Part shown: positions 17,182 through 25,869 of the stretch, piece after piece
Layout: each line of letters opens with the position of its first letter
How positions within the stretch are numbered: position 1 is the stretch's first letter
From: JAGLON01 sp041394985
Lineage (GTDB): Bacteria > Zixibacteria > MSB-5A5 > GN15 > JAAZOE01
DNA length: 64,000 bases
Assembly: GCA_041394985.1 (NCBI GenBank)
Contig: JAWLBI010000001.1
Coordinates: 3,596,001 to 3,660,000, forward strand
Direction of reading: 5' to 3'
The notes under the pieces: generated by a model
Database searches by the model: none
What the model was told of the DNA's origin: nothing
The model's input: only the letters and a program-made list of their open reading frames with translations
Translations under genes and position numbers: made by a program

Positions 17182-18102
17182 ATGACAAAAACAATTCAGG
17201 GAATAGTCGTCAAGGCGCACGGCACACGGTATACGGTATTTGCCGATGATTGCCATATTCCCTGCCAATTGCGCGGCAAAGTCAAATTCAAGGCCGAAGA
17301 GTCCACTCCGGTGGCGGTCGGCGACGATGTGACGATATCGCTGCTCGATGACGGAGAAGGAGTCATCGAGGAAGTGGCGCCTCGCCGCTCGGTGCTGTCC
17401 CGGCCGAAAGTAGCCGTTGAGGGCGTCGAGCACGTTTTGGCGGCAAATATGGATTCGCTCATCGTCGTGGCATCGATCACCAAACCGGCATTGAAAACCG
17501 GCCTCATCGACCGATTTATCATTGCTGCGGAGATAGGGAACTTGCAGCCGGTCATCGTCCTGAATAAAATCGATTTGGGCCTTTCCGATGAAATCGAGGG
17601 CATAATTAACGCCTATCGAAATCTTGGGTATGCCGTCTTTGCCACATCCGCCATCGACGGGTTCGACAACGAGAATGACATCGAGGCATTTCACGATTAT
17701 TTGAAAGAGCATAGGTCGATTCTGGCGGGTCATTCGGGGGTAGGGAAATCCTCGATTTTGAATTGCCTCTACCCCGATTTGAACCTGAAAACCGGGGATA
17801 TTTCCAAACTCTCGGAGCGAGGCCGCCACACGACGTCTCACATTGAGTTGTTTCGCCTGCCGGACGGCGGGTTCGTCATTGATACGCCGGGAATTAAGGT
17901 GCTCGGCCTGTGGCAAATGGAGAAGGCCGAGCTGGCTTTCTACTACCGTGAAATGGAATCCCTGCTGGGGAAATGCAAATTCAGCGGCTGTACGCACATT
18001 CACGAGCCGGGCTGCGCCGTCAAAAAAGCCTTGTCGGACGGCAAAATCGCCGATTTTCGCTACCGGAATTACCTGCAAATTTATGATTCCCTCCATACCT
18101 AA
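17182..18102 (+). CDS. rsgA: Ribosome small-subunit GTPase RsgA
   Basis: 306 aa. The order of G-motifs is circularly permuted, as in this family: 'VLNKIDL' (G4, about 128) precedes the P-loop 'GHSGVGKSS' (about 183) and 'DTPG' (G3). An OB-fold lies at the N-terminus (residues 1-75), and a zinc knuckle 'CKFSGCTHIHEPGC' lies at about 263-277. It assists late 30S maturation in a GTP-dependent way. No operon partner is certain; the MCE gene follows after 64 bases. Confidence 0.95.
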   Translation: MTKTIQGIVVKAHGTRYTVFADDCHIPCQLRGKVKFKAEESTPVAVGDDVTISLLDDGEGVIEEVAPRRSVLSRPKVAVEGVEHVLAANMDSLIVVASITKPALKTGLIDRFIIAAEIGNLQPVIVLNKIDLGLSDEIEGIINAYRNLGYAVFATSAIDGFDNENDIEAFHDYLKEHRSILAGHSGVGKSSILNCLYPDLNLKTGDISKLSERGRHTTSHIELFRLPDGGFVIDTPGIKVLGLWQMEKAELAFYYREMESLLGKCKFSGCTHIHEPGCAVKKALSDGKIADFRYRNYLQIYDSLHT

Positions 18103-18166
18103 ATTGGTATAAGGGGCAAAGGAATCTACAATTACGGACGACAATTAATAATACATAGGGATTTGT

Positions 18167-19069
18167 ATGAGTTCAAAGTACGTCGAGCTAAAAGTCGGGC
18201 TTCTCGTTCTCTTGGGAGCAGCCATTCTTGTCTTTGCTATCTGGCTGGCCAAAGGTTATCGCTACGGGCAGAAGTATTATACCGTATCTGTTATGTTCCC
18301 CGAAGTCGGAACACTGGCGACCGGAGACCCGGTGACCGTATCCGGTGTCCGTATGGGCAAGGTGCAGGATGTCGCCCTGGACAAGGGTGAAGTCCGGGTG
18401 GATATAGATATCGACCAGACGGTAAAATTAAAAGAAGATGCGACGTTCATGATAAAAAACTTCGGCATGATGGGTGAGCGGTTTATCGCGGTCAAGACCG
18501 GGATGTCTGATGCGCCGCTCGATTTATCGAATCCGCCCAGAGGTGATTTCGATCCCGGCATCCCCGAAGTCATGGGAATGATGGGCGATGTAATCGATAA
18601 CATGAACGGTATGGTAAACGCTCTGGAAAAATCGGTCATGTCGCCGCAGACGCTGGATAAGTTTTCGGAAACGGTCGCGAACCTGCACACGCTGACGACC
18701 CGATTGGAAAAATCGACGAGGACGTATTTACCGAAGATCGATACGGCGGTAGGAAACATCGCCGAGATGACGGAATCGCTGAAGGCATCGGTCGATGCCA
18801 ACAAGCCGCACCTGGAAAATGCCGCGCAGAATTTCGATTCGGCGTCGACAAAATTGATTGCCCTGCTGAGCAGTTTAGACAGCACATCGGCGAGCCTCAA
18901 ATCATTTGCCTATGATCTGGATAACTCCGACGGTACCCTGCGCATGCTCATGGAAGACCGTCGCTTGTATGACGATCTCAGGACGACCGCGCACCGGCTG
19001 GACAGCCTGATTCTGGATGTGCGGGAGAATCCGAGAAAATATATCAATTTGAAAGTGGAGATTTTCTGA
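18167..19069 (+). CDS. MCE/MlaD-family lipid-transport protein
   Basis: 300 aa with one N-terminal TM helix (residues 10-30), then an MCE domain ('VSVMFPEVGTLATGDPVTVSGVRMGKV', written in two parts, residues 38-110). A helical/coiled region extends to the C-terminus ('LDKFSETVANLHTLTTRLEKS', 'AAQNFDSASTKL'). This is the MlaD/YrbD architecture, a periplasmic hexameric ring that shuttles phospholipids. The usual MlaE permease and MlaF ATPase genes are absent from both sides. It is instead two bases upstream of a GH57 enzyme. Confidence 0.87.
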   Translation: MSSKYVELKVGLLVLLGAAILVFAIWLAKGYRYGQKYYTVSVMFPEVGTLATGDPVTVSGVRMGKVQDVALDKGEVRVDIDIDQTVKLKEDATFMIKNFGMMGERFIAVKTGMSDAPLDLSNPPRGDFDPGIPEVMGMMGDVIDNMNGMVNALEKSVMSPQTLDKFSETVANLHTLTTRLEKSTRTYLPKIDTAVGNIAEMTESLKASVDANKPHLENAAQNFDSASTKLIALLSSLDSTSASLKSFAYDLDNSDGTLRMLMEDRRLYDDLRTTAHRLDSLILDVRENPRKYINLKVEIF

Positions 19070-19071
19070 GT

Positions 19072-21255
19072 ATGAAATTCAAGCTCGCCTTTGCCCTGCA
19101 CAATCATCAGCCGGTCGGCAATTTCAACGCGGTGTTCGAAGAGGCGCATCAGAAGTGCTATCTCCCCTTTCTCGAACTGTTAAAAAAATATCCCGCCGTC
19201 AAGATGTCGCTGCACCAGTCGGGAATCCTGTGGGACTGGCAGAAGCAGTACCAGACCGACTTTTTCAATCTGGTCGGCGAAATGGTCGACTCCGGCCAGG
19301 TGGAATTGTTGTCCGGCGGATTCTATGAACCGATTTTACCGGCGATTCCCGATCGAGACAAAATCGGACAATTGCGGATGTTCAATCAGTACCTCAGCGA
19401 CCACTTCGAGATTACACCGAAGGGGATGTGGCTGGCCGAGCGAGTCTGGGAACCGCATCTGCCTCGCATCATCGCCGATTGCGGATTGAAATATCTGCCG
19501 CTCGATGACACACATTTCAAATATGCCGGAATGAAAGAAGACGATTTATTCGGCACCTATATGACCGAAGAAGGCGGCAAAACCGTCACCCTGCTGCCGA
19601 TTCTGCAGAAGCTGCGGTATTTGATTCCGTTTGGGACACCCGAGGAAATCATCCAGTATCTCGGTCAGGCGGCGGCCAAGCATCCGGGCGGCATGGCAGT
19701 GTATGCCGATGACGGCGAGAAATTCGGCATCTGGCCGAACACGTATAATCATTGTTATCGCGACAAATGGCTCGAGCGATTCTTCGATGCCCTCCAGCAG
19801 AATTCGGATTGGCTCGAGGTCATCTCACTCGGTGAAGCCGTGGAAACAACTCAGCCGCTGGGGCGGGTGTACCTGCCGTCGGCATCGTATGCCGAGATGC
19901 TGCACTGGGCGCTGCCGGTCGATGGTGTAATCAAGTATGAAGAATTCGAGGAGAAGCTCAAGGAGCATCACCTCTATGACGACTACAATCATTTCGTGCG
20001 CGGAGGACATTGGCGCGGATTTCTGACCAAGTATCCGGAATCGAATCTGATGCATAAGAAGATGATCGCGGTGTCGGACATGTTCGCCGAAGCAGAGAAA
20101 ATAGAAAATGTCGATACCGAGCAACTGCTCAAGGCTCGGCATGCGCTTTATGCCGGGCAGTGCAATTGCGCCTTTTGGCATGGGGTGTTCGGCGGCCTGT
20201 ATTTGCCGCATCTGCGGTGGGCGATTTATCGCAAGCTGATTCGCGCCGAGGGTATACTCAGGAAATTGTTGAATCGGGAAGTGTATGCCGAATTCGATGA
20301 CCGCGACCGTGACGGCGTGGCCGAAATCGAACTGGGCAATAAAGAACTGTCATTGGTCGTGGATACGGTCGGCGGGCAGTTGACCGAGTTGTGCGGTATC
20401 GATAACCTCGCCAATGTGGCGGATATCCTCACCCGCCGCAAAGAGGGCTATCATCAGAAGCTAATCCTGGCCGGTGACACCGGCGAAGGCGATGATACGG
20501 TATCGATTCATGATGCCGTCAAAACCAAGGAAAAAGATTTAGACAAGATTCTGGTGCACGATCATTATCTGCGGCGGCCGCTGACCGATCATTTCCTGCC
20601 TGATGGCCTGACGATCGATAAATTCCTCATGGGCGACTACAGCGAACTCGGTGATTTTACCGATCAGTCGTATGTATCCGCATTCGATGAAAATGAAACT
20701 GCATATTTCCTAAACCTCACGCGCCTTGGACATGTGTGGCAGGGGGATTTCCACTGCCCGGTGAAGATTCGGAAGAGATTGACATTCCCGAAGAACGGCG
20801 GGGCGTTCTCGGTCGAGTATCGCCTTTATCAGGACAGCCTGGAAATAATGCCGGTAAACTTTGCGGTCGAGTTCGACTTTAATCTGCTGGCGCCGGATGC
20901 CGAGGATCGCTTTGCCGTCATAAACGGCGTGCGACCGGATAAGACAGCAAAATTAAAAGAAGTTGCCGAGGCCAATCAGGTGTCGCAGTTGGCGTATGTG
21001 GATGAATACCAGAAGGTCGGCATCGTCATCGATTCTGATCGCAGTGCGAAGCTGTGGCGGTCACCGATATACACGGTGTCGTTATCCGAAGGCGGATTCG
21101 AGAAGGTCTTCCAGGGTAACTGCTCACTGTTCCAGTTCAGTACGTCATTGTCATCGGGACAGGAGTTCGCGGTGAAGTTCGATATTTTTGTCGGCCACAT
21201 GGACAAGATGCCGCAGATATACAAACCGGAATCCATCCCGGCGAATAATGGGTAA
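19072..21255 (+). CDS. GH57 glycoside hydrolase, 4-alpha-glucanotransferase/alpha-amylase type
   Basis: 727 aa, no signal peptide, hence cytoplasmic. The GH57 (beta/alpha)7 barrel begins 'LAFALHNHQPVGNF' (the HxH motif). The nucleophile is Glu123 in 'WLAERVWEP' and the acid/base is Asp214 in 'YADDGEKFG', the same numbering as the Thermococcus enzyme. Further motifs are 'GGFYEPIL' and 'GQCNCAFWHGVFGG'. Residues about 400-720 form the DUF1925/DUF1926-type beta-sandwich. It remodels alpha-1,4-glucans, probably storage glycogen or maltodextrins. It starts two bases after the MCE gene and ends at a hairpin terminator. Confidence 0.9.
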   Translation: MKFKLAFALHNHQPVGNFNAVFEEAHQKCYLPFLELLKKYPAVKMSLHQSGILWDWQKQYQTDFFNLVGEMVDSGQVELLSGGFYEPILPAIPDRDKIGQLRMFNQYLSDHFEITPKGMWLAERVWEPHLPRIIADCGLKYLPLDDTHFKYAGMKEDDLFGTYMTEEGGKTVTLLPILQKLRYLIPFGTPEEIIQYLGQAAAKHPGGMAVYADDGEKFGIWPNTYNHCYRDKWLERFFDALQQNSDWLEVISLGEAVETTQPLGRVYLPSASYAEMLHWALPVDGVIKYEEFEEKLKEHHLYDDYNHFVRGGHWRGFLTKYPESNLMHKKMIAVSDMFAEAEKIENVDTEQLLKARHALYAGQCNCAFWHGVFGGLYLPHLRWAIYRKLIRAEGILRKLLNREVYAEFDDRDRDGVAEIELGNKELSLVVDTVGGQLTELCGIDNLANVADILTRRKEGYHQKLILAGDTGEGDDTVSIHDAVKTKEKDLDKILVHDHYLRRPLTDHFLPDGLTIDKFLMGDYSELGDFTDQSYVSAFDENETAYFLNLTRLGHVWQGDFHCPVKIRKRLTFPKNGGAFSVEYRLYQDSLEIMPVNFAVEFDFNLLAPDAEDRFAVINGVRPDKTAKLKEVAEANQVSQLAYVDEYQKVGIVIDSDRSAKLWRSPIYTVSLSEGGFEKVFQGNCSLFQFSTSLSSGQEFAVKFDIFVGHMDKMPQIYKPESIPANNG

Positions 21256-21263
21256 TAGTGCGC

Positions 21264-21288
21264 CTCCCAAGGCAAAGCCTTGAGGTAC
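21264..21288. repeat. Family-D hairpin
   Basis: CTCCCAAGGC, AAA, GCCTTGAGG; same design as 8261-8281 with different stem bases that still mostly pair. Confidence 0.55.
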
Positions 21289-21313
21289 CGAATTGAAAAT
21301 TGATTTTTCGTAG

Positions 21314-21344
21314 GGCAGGTCCCTTAAAGGGACCTGCCTTTCTT
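21314..21344 (+). terminator. Terminator after the GH57 gene
   Basis: Perfect 12-bp inverted repeat GGCAGGTCCCTT with one base at the centre, followed by TTTCTT. Confidence 0.65.
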
Positions 21345-21350
21345 ATGTAG

Positions 21351-21369
21351 GGGCCGGGTTCTCCGGCCC
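21351..21369. repeat. Family-E 19-base hairpin
   Basis: GGGCCGG, five bases, CCGGCCC, preceded by GTAG. Two hairpins of identical geometry but different stem sequence occur at 51051-51090. Confidence 0.55.
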
Positions 21370-21434
21370 GCATGGAATCGACCACCCAAAATTACAATGC
21401 ATCCTAATTCCATTGATCTTTTGCAAGCTGCGCA

Positions 21435-21442
21435 GTCATCGC
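21435..21442 (-). repeat. Family-A palindrome copy 6, left fragment
   Basis: The GTCATCGC left of the IS joins the fragment at 22514-22560 once the IS and one copy of the ATCGC duplication are removed. This rebuilds a family-A palindrome in reverse orientation. Confidence 0.7.
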
Positions 21443-22513
21443 GGGCATAATGTTCTTTTTTTGTTGGTAAGAATCATGTTTTACACAGATGAAAGTACCA
21501 GGCGAAGTAGTTGGCTCGATGTTTTTTGGATAATCCACGGTGTTGTCTATATCGAGCCTTGAGCCTGCTGAAGTATCCCTCGATCCAGTTAGTAGAATTT
21601 GGAATCAAGGGATCGTTGAGATAGTGAAACATGTGTGGCAGTGCGTAGAGAAGTAAGGAACGTGCTCGTTTGACATCGGAGAAGACCTTTCCTCGGCTTG
21701 GACGGCTGGCGATGGGGTATCCATATTGCTCCTCCCATGCTTGCCAAGCGGCAAGAAATTCATCTCGTTGATGTACGGTTGAGATATCCATGACACGACA
21801 GAATAAACGACGGAGATGTTTGACGGCTGCTGTTTTGGGATCACGTCGGCACCAGGAAAGCCCTTGCCGCTGAATATGCACCAGACAACGTTGAATGCAT
21901 GCCTCCGGCCACACATCCTCCAGCATCGTATGCACCTGCCGAAGCCCGTCAATCGTGATGCTGACAGGCATGAGCCCTTCATGCCGCAATCTCAAACAGT
22001 AGTCTCGCATGCGCGCTTCACCTTCCTTGAGACCATAGCTGCCGGCGACAAGGCTCTTGGCAACTGGGTCAGCCAAACCAACGACGACGACACGCCGTTT
22101 TATCAGGTAGGTGCCATCAAGAACCAAGTACTTGAAGCGGGTGAGGTCAACCGAAGTCTTCGGTGGTCTATCAAGCCAATAGGTGATAATGCGTCTAACT
22201 GTACTTTGACTATAACCGCTGTGAGCCATCAATTGTCGAATGGTATAACCTTCAGTTATCCAGCGTTCGAACCAAACCCTTTGCTGTTCACGACGCTTTC
22301 CGATACCTCTGAGAACAAACGTGCGATGACATGACGGGCACCACCACCGCTGTTTCTCTTGACTATATCCATACCGTATGGCACCGTATGTTCCACAATG
22401 CAGACAGAACCTTTTTTAGCCATTTTCCTAGACCTCTCAGATATATCCCGTAAAACCCTAATTGTAATATATAGTTACAAAGAATTTACCAACATTTTTT
22501 GAACATTATGCCC
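21443..22513 (-). mobile_element. Insertion sequence, copy 1 (IS256/IS1249-like), 1071 bp
   Basis: The boundaries are seen directly. The outer inverted repeat GGGCATAATGTTC is perfect, and after six non-matching bases continues as TGTTGGTAA at both ends, giving an imperfect terminal repeat of about 28 bp. The flanks carry a 5-bp duplication ATCGC. The sequence is identical, as far as read, to the copy at 31961-33031. It encodes one DDE transposase on the minus strand. Confidence 0.93.
21474..22423 (-). CDS. IS transposase, Mutator (IS256/IS1249-like), frame broken at an A6 run
   Basis: The uninterrupted frame from the internal ATG at 22232 gives 252 aa with DDE residues in 'LDGTYL', 'ITIDGL' and 'NWIEGYF', plus the Mutator-type 'CIQRCLVHIQRQ' stretch. 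The same frame continues upstream through an HTH and a zinc ribbon ('FCLHCG...WWCPSCHRTF') to a stop just before it. The natural start is the ATG at 22423, with AGG sites upstream, which lies in another frame. A -1 shift in the A6 run at 22412-22417 would join them as MAKKRFCLHCG... (about 316 aa). Programmed slippage or an ancestral one-base lesion would both explain this. Confidence 0.85.
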
Positions 22514-22560
22514 ATCGCGAGGGAATCATTCCTATGATTGCCGTCGCGATCTCAGGATAT
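22514..22560 (-). repeat. Family-A palindrome copy 6, right fragment (IS-interrupted)
   Basis: Reverse orientation: ATCGCGAGGG on the left and CGTCGCGATCTCAGGATAT on the right. The centre differs from the other copies and is itself palindromic (AATCATTCCTATGATT). Confidence 0.75.
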
Positions 22561-22580
22561 AGATTTTGAGCGGGAACTTA

Positions 22581-22617
22581 CCCTTTTTTGCAGGGTCAAA
22601 GAAGGGATGGGCCACCC
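22581..22617. repeat. Family-F repeat
   Basis: Begins CCCTTTTTTGCAGGGTC and ends GGGATGGGCCACCC, with pairing CCCTT/AAGGG. Related copies: 50992-51027 (same strand) and 33133-33165 (reverse). Confidence 0.55.
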
Positions 22618-22647
22618 GATTCAAGACTGTGTTATATGCGATTACAT

Positions 22648-22685
22648 CCTGAGATTGCGACGCCCTAAGAAGGGCTCGCAATGAC
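22648..22685 (+). repeat. Family-A intergenic palindrome, copy 3
   Basis: CCTGAGATTGCGACGCCC, TAAGAA, GGGCTCGCAATGAC; the arms ATTGCGA/TCGCAAT pair perfectly. Confidence 0.85.
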
Positions 22686-22917
22686 CGGTACGTATTGTTA
22701 ATTTCAGAACGTCAAGACCGCAAAGGTCGCGACCTACAATTTGGCAGATTTTAAGAAAAATCTGCCCTACTGAAAATCCGTCCTATCGATTAATGAATAA
22801 AACTCTCCCCTCCCGTGTATAATCCTGTAAACTCCTAGCCAACAGAAAAAGACTTGTTTGCGCCCGGCAACACCGTTAAATTAACGGATTGCAACGAAAA
22901 TCTTAGATTGGAATAGT

Positions 22918-25863
22918 ATGAGCCTGATTACGAAAATATTCGGCACCAAGCACGACCGGGACGTCAAAAAACTGCAACCGATCGTCGAAGAAATAAATCA
23001 ACACTTCGAGACCTTCCAGAACCTCTCGCAGGATGCCCTCAAGGCCAAAACCGAGGATTTCATCAAGCGCCTGAACGACGGCGAAACGCTGGATGATATT
23101 CTCCCCGAGGCGTATGCGGTCGTCAAGACGGCCTGTAAACACCTGTGCGGCCAGAGTTGGGATGTGGCCGGAATCGAAACCGAGTGGAATATGGTTCCTT
23201 ACGATGTCCAGCTTATCGGCGGTATCGTATTGCATCAGGGGAAGATATCGGAAATGGCCACCGGTGAGGGTAAAACGCTGGTCGCGACCATGCCGGTTTA
23301 CCTGAACGCCTTGACTAATAAGGGCGTACATGTCGTAACGGTTAACGATTATCTGGCCTTGCGCGACTCGCAGTGGATGGGCAAAATTTTCGAGTACCTC
23401 GGCCTGACCGTCGGCTGTATCCAGAATCACATGAATCCGGAAGAGCGGAAAGTCCAGTACAACTGCCACATCACCTACGGCACGAATAACGAATTCGGGT
23501 TCGATTATCTCCGCGATAACATGGTACAGCTCGCCGAGCATCGTGTTCACCGCGGATATAATTATGCTATCGTTGACGAGGTCGACTCGCTGTTGATCGA
23601 TGAGGCCCGAACCCCGCTTATTATTTCCGGCACGGTCGAGAGTGATAACAACACCGGCCGCTACAAGGAAATGCAGCCGTTCGTCGATCAATTGGTCAGG
23701 AAGCAAAATAATCTGGTCGCGGATTACCTGAAGAAGGCCCAGAAATATCTGGACGAAGGCGATGAATTCAATGCCGGTCTGCATCTGCTGTCGGCTCAGC
23801 GCGGCGCGCCGAAAAACAAACAACTCCTGAAATTGGGCAAAGAGACCGGTATCAAAAAACTCATCGGGCAAACCGAAGCCGCGATCATGCGCGACAAGAA
23901 GATGTTCGAGCTCGACGAGGAGCTCTATTATGTCATCGACGAGCGCGAGCATTCGATCAATCTGACCGACAATGGCCGCCAGCAATTCCCGAAAGAAATC
24001 CAAGAATTGTTCACGATTCCTGATTTATCCGAATCGCTTTCGGAACTCGAAGGCGATGAAGACATGCCGGCCGCGGAGAAAAAGGCCAAGAGTGACGAAA
24101 TATATAAAGTTCACGCCGAGCGCTCCGAAAAAGTCCACAACATCAGCCAGTTGCTCAAGGCGTATTCGCTATATGAGAAAAATAACGAGTATGTCGTACA
24201 GGAAGGCAAAGTCGTTATTGTCGATGAATTCACCGGGCGTCTGATGGTCGGTCGTCGCTACAGCGACGGGCTGCATGAGGCCATTGAGGCTAAAGAAGGC
24301 GTCAAGGTTGAGGCTCAGACGCAGACGCTGGCGACGATCACTCTGCAGAATTATTTCCGCATGTACGAAAAGCTTGCCGGTATGACCGGTACCGCCGAAA
24401 CGGAAGCATCCGAATTTTTCGATATTTATAAACTCGATGTTGTCGTCATCCCGACGCATCGGCCGGTTGTCCGCGATGACATGGAAGACCAGATTTACCA
24501 GACGCGCAAGGATAAATATAAGGCCATCATCGAGGAAGTCGTGAAGATGCACAATGCCGGACGGCCGGTGCTGGTCGGTACGGTGTCGGTCGAGGTATCG
24601 GAAGTCCTGTCGAAGATGCTTCAGCGCGTCGGCCTCAAGCACAACGTCCTCAATGCCAAGCGGCATCAGCAGGAGGCGGAAATCGTGGCCGAGGCCGGCA
24701 AGCGCGGCGCGGTGACAATCGCCACCAACATGGCCGGTCGCGGTACCGACATTAAGCTGGGACAAGGCGTGCCGGAGGCAGGCGGTCTACATATCCTGGG
24801 TACCGAGCGGCATGAATCGCGGCGTATCGACCGCCAGTTGCGAGGCCGCGCCGGGCGTCAGGGTGATCCCGGCTCATCGCAGTTTTTCCTGTCACTGGAA
24901 GACGACCTGATGCGCCTGTTCGGATCTGACCGCATCGCGACCATTATGGATAAACTGGGCGTGCAGGAAGGCGAGGTCATCACGCACGGGATGATTACGA
25001 AAGCCATCGAGCGGGCGCAGAAGCGCGTCGAGGCGCAGAACTTCGCCATCCGAAAGAATACGCTCAAGTATGACGATGTCATGAACCAGCAGCGCGAGGT
25101 AATCTATTCGCGGCGGCTGGAGGCGCTCGAGAATGAAAACATCAAAGAGCGCATCATGGAATTGGCCGAGAATACGCTCGAAACATTTATCGATGAAAAC
25201 TGCCCGGACAAGGAGTATCCTGAAAACTGGAATCTGGATGAACTCAAGCGGCAACTCCTCCACACATTCTTACTCGATGTCAAATTCAAGGATGAGGATA
25301 TCGTCGAACTGACGCGGGAGAAATTATTCGAGCAATTACAGAAGGCCGTCACGGCCATATATGAAAATAAAGAAGAAGCGTACGGATCGGATCTCATGCG
25401 GCGATTGGAGAAATATGCCTCGCTGGTGACTATCGATCAGTTCTGGCGCGATCACCTGAATGAAATCGATGAATTGCGGACGGGTATCGGCCTGCGGGCG
25501 TATGGCCAGCGCGATCCATTGATGGAATACAAGAAGGAATCATTCAAGATGTTCCAGTTCCTGATGGAACAGATCGACCGGGAAACCGTCGGTCGCGTAT
25601 TCCGCATGCAGGTGAATGTGAGGCAGCAGCCGCAAAAGCCGATGCCGGCGGCCAATATCACGGCATCGCATCAGGATGCGACCGGCCTCGGTATGCGATC
25701 GGCACAGCAGGGCGACGGCAATGACAAGTCTCCGATGGCCGAAGCGAGCGAGCGCGGTTCATTGAAACCGGTCAAGCGCTCCGAACCGAAAGTCGGCCCT
25801 AATGATCCTTGCCCCTGCGGGTCAGGGAAAAAATACAAAAAGTGTCATGGCCGCGGCCAATGA
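22918..25863 (+). CDS. secA: Protein translocase ATPase SecA
   Basis: 981 aa motor that drives preproteins through SecYEG. Walker A is 'MATGEGKTLVA' (about 112-122) and the DEAD-like motif is 'IVDEVDSLLIDEARTPL'. Downstream are 'GRLMVGRRYSDGLHEAIEAKEGV', 'TNMAGRGTDI' and 'RQLRGRAGRQGDPGSS'. The zinc-binding C-terminus 'CPCGSGKKYKKCHG' contacts SecB and lipids. Residues about 265-330 form an extra helical stretch ('ADYLKKAQKYLDEGDEFN', 'RGAPKNKQLLKL') that E. coli SecA lacks and that I recall from Bacteroidota SecA. A GT-C-like gene follows after six bases. Confidence 0.97.
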   Translation: MSLITKIFGTKHDRDVKKLQPIVEEINQHFETFQNLSQDALKAKTEDFIKRLNDGETLDDILPEAYAVVKTACKHLCGQSWDVAGIETEWNMVPYDVQLIGGIVLHQGKISEMATGEGKTLVATMPVYLNALTNKGVHVVTVNDYLALRDSQWMGKIFEYLGLTVGCIQNHMNPEERKVQYNCHITYGTNNEFGFDYLRDNMVQLAEHRVHRGYNYAIVDEVDSLLIDEARTPLIISGTVESDNNTGRYKEMQPFVDQLVRKQNNLVADYLKKAQKYLDEGDEFNAGLHLLSAQRGAPKNKQLLKLGKETGIKKLIGQTEAAIMRDKKMFELDEELYYVIDEREHSINLTDNGRQQFPKEIQELFTIPDLSESLSELEGDEDMPAAEKKAKSDEIYKVHAERSEKVHNISQLLKAYSLYEKNNEYVVQEGKVVIVDEFTGRLMVGRRYSDGLHEAIEAKEGVKVEAQTQTLATITLQNYFRMYEKLAGMTGTAETEASEFFDIYKLDVVVIPTHRPVVRDDMEDQIYQTRKDKYKAIIEEVVKMHNAGRPVLVGTVSVEVSEVLSKMLQRVGLKHNVLNAKRHQQEAEIVAEAGKRGAVTIATNMAGRGTDIKLGQGVPEAGGLHILGTERHESRRIDRQLRGRAGRQGDPGSSQFFLSLEDDLMRLFGSDRIATIMDKLGVQEGEVITHGMITKAIERAQKRVEAQNFAIRKNTLKYDDVMNQQREVIYSRRLEALENENIKERIMELAENTLETFIDENCPDKEYPENWNLDELKRQLLHTFLLDVKFKDEDIVELTREKLFEQLQKAVTAIYENKEEAYGSDLMRRLEKYASLVTIDQFWRDHLNEIDELRTGIGLRAYGQRDPLMEYKKESFKMFQFLMEQIDRETVGRVFRMQVNVRQQPQKPMPAANITASHQDATGLGMRSAQQGDGNDKSPMAEASERGSLKPVKRSEPKVGPNDPCPCGSGKKYKKCHGRGQ

Positions 25864-25869
25864 TAAGAG

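Larger units (their letters stand above)
22514..22917. other. Repeat-filled gap upstream of secA
   Basis: No gene. It contains the right part of family-A copy 6, a family-F element (22581-22617) and family-A copy 3. A TATAAT at 22818-22823 could be the secA -10 box, but no good -35 was found. Confidence 0.6.

Noticed and set aside
17134..18144. Long antisense frame (336 codons) over rsgA
   Set aside because: It mirrors the codon pattern of rsgA on the other strand and has no domain sense; rsgA motifs are unambiguous.
22903..24003. Antisense frame of 366 codons over the start of secA
   Set aside because: Shadow of SecA; it even runs into the secA start region and has no ribosome site.
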